Assembly: GCA_025757845.1 (NCBI GenBank)
Contig: CP107211.1
Coordinates: 1,798,001 to 1,862,000 of the forward strand
DNA length: 64,000 bases
Direction: 5' to 3'
Source: Oscillospiraceae bacterium
GTDB lineage: Bacteria > Bacillota > Clostridia > Oscillospirales > Ruminococcaceae
Shown: piece by piece, positions 7,370 to 14,138 of the stretch
Layout of the letters: the number at the start of each line of letters is the position of its first letter
How positions within the stretch are numbered: the first letter of the stretch is position 1
Position numbers and translations under genes: made by a program
Notes under the pieces: generated by a model
Seen by the model: only the letters and a program-made list of their open reading frames with translations
The model's database searches: none
What the model was told of the DNA's origin: nothing

Positions 7370-8902
7370 TTACATCAACGGGCTGAGCAGGCGCAGCACG
7401 CTGTCCAGCAGGGTGCCGGGAATGCTGGTGCGGCAGTCCGAAATATGGATCTCGCGGCACTGCGGCAGGGTGGCCCGCACATCGTCCCGCAGCGCGGCCA
7501 CCTGACTGTTGTACTGCAGCAGCACGCCGCACTCAAAGTGCAAAAACAGGCTGCGGTAATCCATGTTGATGCTGCCCACCACGGCTGCCCGGTCGTCGCT
7601 CACCCAGCACTTGGCATGCAGGAAGCCCGGGGTGTACTCGTAGATGCGCACCCCCGCCTGCAAAAGCGGCAGGTAGTAGGAGCGGCTCAGGCGGAACACC
7701 AGCTTCTTGTCCGGGATGCCCGGCAGCACCAGCCGCACATCCACCCCGCGCTTGGCGGCGTTTTTCAGCGCATCCAGCATCTCTTCGCCCACAGCCAGAT
7801 AGGGCGTGTAGATATACACATACTGCTCGGCCCGGGCCAGCAGGTTCAGGTACACCGTCTCCGCCACCGGCTCTTCGTCCAGCGGGCTGTCGGCGTAGGG
7901 CTGCACGATGCCGTCCTGCACCGGGTGTGCACTGTGCTGGGGGCGGAAGGCGCTGTAGTCCGTCTCACTGGGGCGGAAAGCGTTCCAGAAGTTGAGGAAC
8001 ATCACGGTGAAATTCCACGCAGCATCGCCCTCGATGCGCAGGGCGGCGTCCTTCCAGTAGCCGAAGCGCTGCTCCGCGTTGATATACTCGTCGGCCAGGT
8101 TCACGCCGCCGGTGTAGGCGATGCGCCCGTCGATGACCACGATCTTGCGGTGGTCGCGGTGGTTCATCACCAGCGAGAGCACCGGCACCACCGGGTTGAA
8201 GGGGATGCACCGGATGTGCGCCCGCTCCATGCGCACCACAAAGTCGGTGGGCAGGCCCAGCAGGCTGCCAAAGTCGTCGTAGATCAGGCGCACGTCCACC
8301 CCCTGCGCGGCCTTGCGCCGGAGGATGGCTTCCACACCGTCCCACATTTTGCCGGTGTGCACGATAAAATATTCCACAAAGATCGTGTGCTCGGCCCGCT
8401 CCAGATCCTGCAGCAGCTGGGGGTACATGGCTTCGCCGCAGGCAAAATACTGCGCGGCGGTGTTCTTCCAGGCCGGGTAGCGGCCGTACCGCGCCAGATA
8501 GCGGCTCATGCCGAGGCCGGAAGCATCCAGTCCGGCCACCTGGTCCGGCTGCTGGACAAGATCAGCCCTGTGGGCCTCGTCCACCGCCTGCAGCTTGCTG
8601 CGCAGCTGCTTGGCCGGGCGCTTGTTGCCAAAGGAGAGGTACAGTGCCCCGCCCAGCAGCGGCAGCACCCCCATGAGCGCGATCCAGCCGATCTTGTAGG
8701 CGCTGTTCTCGTCCTTGCGCACGAGGTACAGCATCATAAGCAGACTGAGCAGCTGCAAGCCGACGTTGACCCACACGCGGCCGGTGGTGAGGGAGAAAAA
8801 CGCCCACAGCACCCATGCCACCTGCAGGGCCACCAGCACCACCGTGATGGTGATCCGATTGAGGATGCGGCTGAAAAATTTTACGATCGGCAGCCGGAAC
8901 AT
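7370..8902 (-). CDS. cls: Cardiolipin synthase (phospholipase D superfamily)
   Basis: A 510-residue membrane enzyme that joins two phosphatidylglycerols into cardiolipin. Two N-terminal membrane helices (roughly residues 10-30 and 38-60) precede two PLD domains with HKD motifs: HRKIVVIDG followed by AYTGGVN, and HAKCWVSDD followed by VGSINMD. Length and layout match bacterial Cls. AAAGGAGG precedes the ATG at 8902 by about 7 nt. A promoter lies at 8941-8969. It stands alone; membrane remodelling is the likely role. Confidence 0.93.
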   Translation of the reverse strand: MFRLPIVKFFSRILNRITITVVLVALQVAWVLWAFFSLTTGRVWVNVGLQLLSLLMMLYLVRKDENSAYKIGWIALMGVLPLLGGALYLSFGNKRPAKQLRSKLQAVDEAHRADLVQQPDQVAGLDASGLGMSRYLARYGRYPAWKNTAAQYFACGEAMYPQLLQDLERAEHTIFVEYFIVHTGKMWDGVEAILRRKAAQGVDVRLIYDDFGSLLGLPTDFVVRMERAHIRCIPFNPVVPVLSLVMNHRDHRKIVVIDGRIAYTGGVNLADEYINAEQRFGYWKDAALRIEGDAAWNFTVMFLNFWNAFRPSETDYSAFRPQHSAHPVQDGIVQPYADSPLDEEPVAETVYLNLLARAEQYVYIYTPYLAVGEEMLDALKNAAKRGVDVRLVLPGIPDKKLVFRLSRSYYLPLLQAGVRIYEYTPGFLHAKCWVSDDRAAVVGSINMDYRSLFLHFECGVLLQYNSQVAALRDDVRATLPQCREIHISDCRTSIPGTLLDSVLRLLSPLM

Positions 8903-8940
8903 CAGGCTCCCTCCTTTCGCTCTGCATGATAATATATGTC

Positions 8941-8969
8941 AGTATAGCGCGGTTTGTGCGGTTTTGCAA
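8941..8969 (-). promoter_or_regulatory. cls promoter
   Basis: On the minus strand TTGCAA (8964-8969), 17-nt spacer, TATACT (8941-8946), about 40 nt before the cls start. Confidence 0.75.
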
Positions 8970-8976
8970 GGGATGC

Positions 8977-9021
8977 AAAAAAAGCCAGCCGGCAAAGCCT
9001 TTGCAGGCGGTGCCGGTTGGC
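8977..9021 (-). terminator. Intrinsic terminator of the U32 peptidase gene
   Basis: On the minus strand GCCAACCGGCA pairs imperfectly with TGCCGGCTGGC and is followed by seven T. It closes the transcript that ends with the gene at 9044, just before the cls promoter. Confidence 0.75.
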
Positions 9022-9043
9022 ATGGTTTGCGGGGTGCGGCTGC

Positions 9044-10270
9044 TTATTCTGCCGTTTTGCGGCGCAGCAGGCTCATGGGCGGCAGCTCCGGGGTGGGCAT
9101 GGTGTATTTTTCCATGGCGTGAGGGGTGCTGTCCACCCGTTCCCCGGCCTCGTTCTCGATCCACTCCGGCGTCAGCGGGATGCTGCGGCCGTCCGGGCAG
9201 AGGGCTTCCAGCGTATCGCCCAGGCTCCACTTGCCGCGCTGCTGGCAGTGGGCCACGCCGTTCTCCCAGCGGTCCACCGTGCCCACGAACTCCCATTCGC
9301 GGATGTAGGTGGCACTGTCGGTGGCCTGTTTGGCCTGCTCGCGGCCAAAGTAGAAGCCCGGCGAATAGTGGCGGTGGCTGGTGCGGGTGAGCTCCTCGTA
9401 GACCTCAGCCGGCAGCTCAAAGTTGTCGTTGGCGGGGTCGGCCAGATAGGCATCCAGCGCCTTGCGGTAAGCGGCGGTCACGCTGGCCACATAATAGAAG
9501 GTCTTGGCGCGGCCCTCGATCTTCAGGCTGTCCACACCGGCCTTGCAGATCAGGTCGATGAAGGGCGCGGTGCACAGGTCGTTGGCGTTGAGGATGTAGC
9601 TGCCGTTCTCGTTCTCGCCGATCTCGTACAGCTGGCCGGGGCGGGTCTCCTCGCTCAGGTAGTACTTCCAGCGGCAGGGCTGGGCGCACTGGCCCCGGTT
9701 GGCGTCGCGGCCTGCCATGTAATTGGACAGCAGGCACCGGCCGGACACGCTCATGCACATGGCACCGTGCACAAAGGCCTCGATCTCCAGTTCCGGCGGG
9801 GTCTTGTCGCGCAGGATGGCGATGTCCTGCAGGGACATCTCGCGGGCCAGCACCACGCGCTTGGCACCCAGGTTATAGGCGGCGCGGGCGGCGGCCCAGT
9901 TGGTGATGCCGGTCTGGGTGGACATGTGCACGTCGATGTCCGGGGCAAAGGTCTTGCAGGCATCCAGCACGCCCAGGTCGGCCACGATGAAGGCATCCAC
10001 ACCGGCCTTGGCGGCCTCCTTGATGGCGTCCGGCAGGCGGTCGGCTTCCTCATTGGTGGGCAGGGTGTTCATGGTCAGGTAGACCTTGCGGCCCCGGGCA
10101 TGGGCATAGATGACACCCTCGGTGAGCTGCTCCGGCGTAAAGTTGGCCGGTGCAGACCGCATGCCGAACTCCGGCAGGCTGCAGTAAACGGCATCGGCAC
10201 CGTAGTTGATGGCATAGCGCAGGCGCTCCAGATCGCCCGCCGGGGCGAGCAGTTCCGGGATTTGCAGCAT
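9044..10270 (-). CDS. U32 family peptidase-like protein, probable tRNA 5-hydroxyuridine synthesis (TrhP-type)
   Basis: 408 residues. ELLAPAGDLERLRYAINYGA is the classic U32 N-terminus, and EAFVHGAMCMSVSGRCLLS followed by RGQCAQPCRW is the U32 signature with its four Fe-S-type cysteines. Members TrhP/RlhA use prephenate-dependent chemistry to hydroxylate tRNA U34 or rRNA rather than cleave peptides. In many Firmicutes trhP lies beside mltG, as here (mltG is immediately upstream). Only one trhP-like copy is seen. AGAGAGG precedes the ATG at 10270. Assignment between TrhP and other U32 branches is inference. Confidence 0.8.
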   Translation of the reverse strand: MLQIPELLAPAGDLERLRYAINYGADAVYCSLPEFGMRSAPANFTPEQLTEGVIYAHARGRKVYLTMNTLPTNEEADRLPDAIKEAAKAGVDAFIVADLGVLDACKTFAPDIDVHMSTQTGITNWAAARAAYNLGAKRVVLAREMSLQDIAILRDKTPPELEIEAFVHGAMCMSVSGRCLLSNYMAGRDANRGQCAQPCRWKYYLSEETRPGQLYEIGENENGSYILNANDLCTAPFIDLICKAGVDSLKIEGRAKTFYYVASVTAAYRKALDAYLADPANDNFELPAEVYEELTRTSHRHYSPGFYFGREQAKQATDSATYIREWEFVGTVDRWENGVAHCQQRGKWSLGDTLEALCPDGRSIPLTPEWIENEAGERVDSTPHAMEKYTMPTPELPPMSLLRRKTAE

Positions 10271-10300
10271 AGTTGATATTCCTCTCTTTTTTCAGAAAAT

Positions 10301-10425
10301 ACGATTTGAAATGTCCGCCGCTTCGCTCTGGACATATTTAGCGGAAGAATTATTTTTAGATTCGCGTTTGTCGCGCTCTGCGGAGCGCTCCAAACGCATT
10401 TTCACAGGAAGGGTCGTAACGGGCA
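10301..10425 (+). repeat. Structured repeat A, copy 1
   Basis: Begins ACGATTTGAA. First hairpin: ATGTCC/GGACAT around a loop containing CCGCTTCGCTCT. Then AGCGGAAGAATTATTTTTA, then a second hairpin GCGTTTG/CAAACGC with an inner GCGCTC-TGCG-GAGCGC, then TTTTCACAGGAAGGG and TCGTAACGGG. It lies between mltG and the U32 gene, antisense to both. Confidence 0.8.
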
Positions 10426-10454
10426 GCTTCAGCCGTAACGGACAACTTACCCTC

Positions 10455-11594
10455 TTATTTCACCGTTTTGTTCACGTCCGCTGCGGTCTGGCAGTTGGCG
10501 TTGTGTTCGCTGAGGGTGCGGGCATAGTAGTAGCTGCCCTTGAGGTCGGTGACGAAGAAATAGGCGTCCTTTGCTTCCTCGTCCGGCTCCGGGCTCAGCG
10601 CCGCCCGGATGGCAGCGATGCCGGGGTTGGAGATGGGGCCGGGGGTCAGGCCGTCCATATGATAGGTATCATACGCTTTTACGATGTTTTCCGGGATATT
10701 GTCCCACCCGCCGTAGTAGGGGGCCACCCAGTTCCAGAGGTAGTTGTTGTCGGCGTCGCTCTGGATGTAGCTGGAGGTGTTGCTCTGCAGGCGCGGATAG
10801 GGCGAGCCCTCGGCCAGACGGTTGCGGAACACCTGCGCCACGTTGGAGTCCTGGCTGTTGCCCGCTTCCTCCTGCACAAAGGAGGCCAGCGTGACCAGCT
10901 CGTTCAGGGTCATGCCCTGCTCCTTGAGCTTCGCATACATCGCATCGGTGATCTGCGCGTCGAACTGCGCATAGAACGTTGCCACATAGTTGTGCACGGT
11001 GTCGTCCTTCAAAAACTCGTAGGTCTCCGGGAAGAGATAGCCCTCGCACTTCATGAAGCGGTCCGGGGCGTCCTTGTCCTCCGGCACGTACTGCCAGAAG
11101 GTGTACGCGCTGAAATCGCCCTCGTTGGCTTCCTTCAGAAAGTCCTCGGCGCTGCACAGACCGGCTTCCTCCATTTTCCGGGCAATGGCGATGGCTGTGG
11201 TGCCCTCCGGGATGGTGACCCGCACGGTCTCGGCCTTGGCATAGGTGGAAAGGGCCGCAATGATGGCATCGTAGGCGTTGGCCCCGGTCTGCAGGGTAAA
11301 ATCACCGTACTGCAGCTTTGCCGCGGCCCCCTTGTGCCCCACATACCAGCGGAACAGGTAGGCCGAGCGGATGACGCCCGCGTCCTTGAGCTCCTGCGCG
11401 ATGGCGGCCACGCCGCTGCCCTGGGGGATGCTGACGGTGACCTCGGTGCCGGGCTTTCCATTGCCGTGGATCTCGTTGTAGGCAAACACCCCTGCTGCTC
11501 CGGCGGCCAGCACCAGCAACAGTACCACTGCCAGCAAAATCTTCACGGCACCGCCTTTTTTCTTCGGGGCGGTGTGTCTCTCCTTGTGTGCCAT
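10455..11594 (-). CDS. mltG: Endolytic peptidoglycan transglycosylase MltG
   Basis: About 380 residues. A short Lys-rich cytosolic tail is followed by one membrane helix (ILLAVVLLLVLAAGAAGVF) and an extracellular LysM-like region, then the YceG domain with CEGYLFPETYEF and LASFVQEEAGN, the latter holding the catalytic Glu, and VFRNRLAEG. MltG cuts nascent glycan strands and sets their length during elongation. The ATG at 11594 is chosen: AAGGAAGG ends six nucleotides before it, while the GTG at 11600 abuts that site. It is upstream of the U32 gene in a conserved pairing. Confidence 0.92.
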   Translation of the reverse strand: MAHKERHTAPKKKGGAVKILLAVVLLLVLAAGAAGVFAYNEIHGNGKPGTEVTVSIPQGSGVAAIAQELKDAGVIRSAYLFRWYVGHKGAAAKLQYGDFTLQTGANAYDAIIAALSTYAKAETVRVTIPEGTTAIAIARKMEEAGLCSAEDFLKEANEGDFSAYTFWQYVPEDKDAPDRFMKCEGYLFPETYEFLKDDTVHNYVATFYAQFDAQITDAMYAKLKEQGMTLNELVTLASFVQEEAGNSQDSNVAQVFRNRLAEGSPYPRLQSNTSSYIQSDADNNYLWNWVAPYYGGWDNIPENIVKAYDTYHMDGLTPGPISNPGIAAIRAALSPEPDEEAKDAYFFVTDLKGSYYYARTLSEHNANCQTAADVNKTVK

Positions 11595-11624
11595 ACGCAC
11601 CTTCCTTTGTTGTTTTTCTGCGTC

Positions 11625-12440
11625 TCAGCCTTCCAGCATCAGGCGCATATAGCTTTCCGATACGTCAAAGGGCTCCCCGTCAAAACGGATCATGCCGTAC
11701 TCCTGCCGGGTGCCCTCCCCCAGGAACAGGGACTGGGCGGCACCCACCGTGATGACGGCCTTTTCCACGATGACTTCCTTCTCGCGGGCGGCTTCCATGA
11801 GCACCTCGGCGGCACGGTCGTCCTCGGCCATGAGCTCCACGAAATACAGGGTGTCCTCCTTGCGGAAGTACACGCCGTAGCCCCGCTCGTTGGCCACGAT
11901 GGTGGCCCCGCGGGAATACAGGTCACCCAGCACCACGGCCATGCGCTCCGGGGTGAACTGCACGGTATCGGGCCAGAACTTCTCCCGCAGCTCGCACAGC
12001 TTCTTGGCGGTAACGCTGTCAAACTCGGCCTGGCTCCACAGGTTGCGGGCCACCTCCCGCGGCAGGCAGCGCAATGCAAAGGCGCGGGCAAAGCCCTTGT
12101 CCTGCAGCAGAGCGGCCTGCTCCGGGGTGGCGGGCACGGCCACGGTAAAGCCTGCGCCCCGCAGCTTCTGCTGCGCGCACAGGTAGTCCAGCAGGCCGGC
12201 CAGGATCAAACTGCCCTGTCCGCACAGGCCGTAGAGGTAACTGCCCTGCCGCCCCTGCAGCGTGACCGGCACCGCCAGTGCCACAGCGGCAATGGCGTCA
12301 TTTTCCTCGGCCACATAGACATTCTGCTGCCCTGCAAAACGCTCCACGGCGTTGGCCGCAAATTCTTCCGACTCGCCGCGCTCGCGCTGCCACAGCGCCA
12401 GCACAGCCGCCTTGTCGGATGGCTGCATCAAACGATACAT
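11625..12440 (-). CDS. GNAT-like acetyltransferase, divergent
   Basis: A 271-residue soluble protein starting MYRLMQPSDKAAVLALWQ, a typical opening for a GNAT N-acetyltransferase, followed by YVAEENDAIAAVALAVP and a segment SLILAGLLDYLCAQQKLRGAG where the acetyl-CoA loop should be; the usual RGxGxG/A is only loosely kept. The C-terminal half (FRKEDTLYFVELMAEDD) resembles the second, Eis-like or tandem GNAT lobe. Substrate unknown. It ends before mltG with a 30-nt gap, suggesting co-transcription. The family call is tentative. Confidence 0.6.
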   Translation of the reverse strand: MYRLMQPSDKAAVLALWQRERGESEEFAANAVERFAGQQNVYVAEENDAIAAVALAVPVTLQGRQGSYLYGLCGQGSLILAGLLDYLCAQQKLRGAGFTVAVPATPEQAALLQDKGFARAFALRCLPREVARNLWSQAEFDSVTAKKLCELREKFWPDTVQFTPERMAVVLGDLYSRGATIVANERGYGVYFRKEDTLYFVELMAEDDRAAEVLMEAAREKEVIVEKAVITVGAAQSLFLGEGTRQEYGMIRFDGEPFDVSESYMRLMLEG

Positions 12441-12517
12441 CTGTCAGGATGCCCCCTCTTATCGTATTTTATGTGCGTGTCCGGCCTGTCAGCCGGGCGT
12501 ATGATCGGTCAGCAGGC

Positions 12518-12639
12518 TCGCCCTCTCAGTCACCTGCGGTGACAGCTCCCCCAAAGGGGGAGCCAAGAACCTGACCGCAACGTTTCTTGCCTCTCCCTTT
12601 GGGAGAGGTGGCATTGCGAAGCAATGACGGAGAGGGCGA
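12518..12639. repeat. MITE-like palindromic repeat (122 bp)
   Basis: Imperfect terminal inverted repeats TCGCCCTCTCAGTC and GACGGAGAGGGCGA bound an element with three inner hairpins: GCTCCCCC/GGGGGAGC, CCTCTCCC/GGGAGAGG and CATTGC/GCAATG. It carries no ORF of its own. Similar sequences are, to my recollection, scattered in Faecalibacterium-like and other Clostridia genomes. It sits between tmk and the acetyltransferase gene. Confidence 0.8.
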
Positions 12640-12683
12640 AGTTGCCTCAGAGAAACTCCCGATGCACCTGCCTTTGCTTTGAA

Positions 12684-13355
12684 TTATTTCAGCTGGCCCA
12701 GCACGATGCCCTGCACCTCGGCCTGGATGTCCTCGATGCTGCGCATGGCGTCGCTGTGGGTGCAGTGCACCGTGGTCCAGCCCAGATGCTCCGCGCAATA
12801 CTCGGCGGCGCGGCGGCTGCGGGCCAGATACTCGGTATCTTTCTCGTGCACGTCCTTTTTGCTCTCGTCACCGTGGTAGCGGGCGGTCATCAGCCGCTGG
12901 CTGACCGCCGGGTCCACCTGCAGGTAGATGACGCTGTCCGGTGCGGGCAGGCCCAGCAGATGGAACTCGTAATCGAACAGCCAGTGCAAAAACTCCTCCC
13001 ACTGCTCCGGCGGGAGCTTGGAGCACTGGTGCACCGCGTTGGAGGTGGTGTAGCGGTCGGCAATGACCACGCCGCCCTCCTCGTAGAAGCGGCCCCAATC
13101 GGTCTTGTAGCTGGCATAGCGGTCCACCGCAAAAAAGCTGGAGGCCGCATAGGCGTTCACATCGTCCGGTTTTGAGCCGAACTGCCCGGCCAGATACATT
13201 TTGATCAGGGCGCTGGAATCGCTGGCGTAATCCGGGAAGGTCACCTCCCGCACCGGCAGGCCCTGGCTGGCCAGGTGCTGGGCCAGCAGCGTTGCCTGGG
13301 TGGCCTTGCCGCTGCCGTCCAGTCCCTCGATGACGATCAGCTTGCCCTTGCTCAT
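12684..13355 (-). CDS. tmk: Thymidylate kinase
   Basis: 223 residues from ATG 13355 (MSKGKLIVIEGLDG). The P-loop is EGLDGSGKATQ; DRYTTSNAVHQ is the DRY/DRx motif that places dTMP, and the LID-like region follows LQVDPAVSQRL. It phosphorylates dTMP to dTDP. A longer in-frame reading to 13535 lies inside thyX and is rejected; GGAAGG sits upstream of 13355. Its start overlaps the thyX stop by 4 nt (ATGA), so dTMP made by ThyX is passed to a kinase encoded by the coupled downstream gene. Confidence 0.9.
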   Translation of the reverse strand: MSKGKLIVIEGLDGSGKATQATLLAQHLASQGLPVREVTFPDYASDSSALIKMYLAGQFGSKPDDVNAYAASSFFAVDRYASYKTDWGRFYEEGGVVIADRYTTSNAVHQCSKLPPEQWEEFLHWLFDYEFHLLGLPAPDSVIYLQVDPAVSQRLMTARYHGDESKKDVHEKDTEYLARSRRAAEYCAEHLGWTTVHCTHSDAMRSIEDIQAEVQGIVLGQLK

Positions 13356-14131
13356 ACGGCGGCACCTTCCTTGATGGCGGCATATTTTGCACGCACCTCG
13401 GCGGTTTTGCCGCAGCACATCTTGCCCTCCGGGCAGGGGCCGCTCACGCAGGCCGGGCCGGATTTGGCAAAGATGTGGGGGGCCACCGGGTACACCAGTT
13501 TGAACATCTCTTCGGCAAGCTGGCGGATCTCCCACTGGGCGCGGCTGCAGCAGCGCAGGTGGAAAAAGTTCTGCAGGCTGCGGGCGTTCATGGTGACCAC
13601 CATCTTGGTCTCGCAGGCGTTGGGCAGCACAAAGCGGGCGTCCTCATTGGCCTGCTTGCTGGCCTTGGCGCGGGCTGCCTTTTCCGGCATGCCCTCGGCC
13701 ATCAGGCGGGCGGTGTGGCCCTCTTCCAGCTTGTGGGCAAGGTCAAGGTAGCGTTTGGCGTCCTCGTTCATGCTCTCAAGGAAAGCCGCCTTTGCCTCCG
13801 GGATGGCTTCGATCTCCGGCGGCACCACATAGCGGAAATCGTCCAGGCGCACATAGCGCTGGCTCTGCACGCTGAAGGATGCGATGCGGTGGCGGGTGAT
13901 CTGGGCCAGCAAGGTACGGCTGACCCCCTCGATGCCAAAGGTGAAGCTGGCGTGCTCGATGGGGCTGGCGTGGCCCAGGTCGCTGAGCATGGTCAGGAAC
14001 TTTGCCGTCTTTTCCTCGGTCAGGCCGTCCAGCAGGTCGGTGATGTGGGCGTCGGAGTAGCACAGCTTGGCGGCAGCCGCCACCACCTTTTCTGGCTCCG
14101 GGGTATGGGCGATCAAACGAACTGTCATCAT
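13352..14131 (-). CDS. thyX: FAD-dependent thymidylate synthase ThyX
   Basis: 259 residues. RHRIASFSVQSQRY is the ThyX motif RHRxxSxxxxSxR, and HASPIEHASFTF supplies the conserved early His. ThyX methylates dUMP with methylene-tetrahydrofolate and FADH2, independent of ThyA. The C-terminus carries a Cys cluster (GPACVSGPCPEG, then MCCGK) as in many clostridial ThyX. It lies between pcrA and tmk with short spacing. Starts at 14131 and 14128 cannot be separated; GGAGG lies about 12 nt upstream, inside pcrA. Confidence 0.95.
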   Translation of the reverse strand: MMTVRLIAHTPEPEKVVAAAAKLCYSDAHITDLLDGLTEEKTAKFLTMLSDLGHASPIEHASFTFGIEGVSRTLLAQITRHRIASFSVQSQRYVRLDDFRYVVPPEIEAIPEAKAAFLESMNEDAKRYLDLAHKLEEGHTARLMAEGMPEKAARAKASKQANEDARFVLPNACETKMVVTMNARSLQNFFHLRCCSRAQWEIRQLAEEMFKLVYPVAPHIFAKSGPACVSGPCPEGKMCCGKTAEVRAKYAAIKEGAAV

Positions 14132-14138
14132 TTTTGTG

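Noticed and set aside
13356..13535. Longer N-terminus for tmk reaching into thyX
   Set aside because: The added residues are out-of-frame thyX sequence; GGAAGG and the P-loop place the start at 13355.
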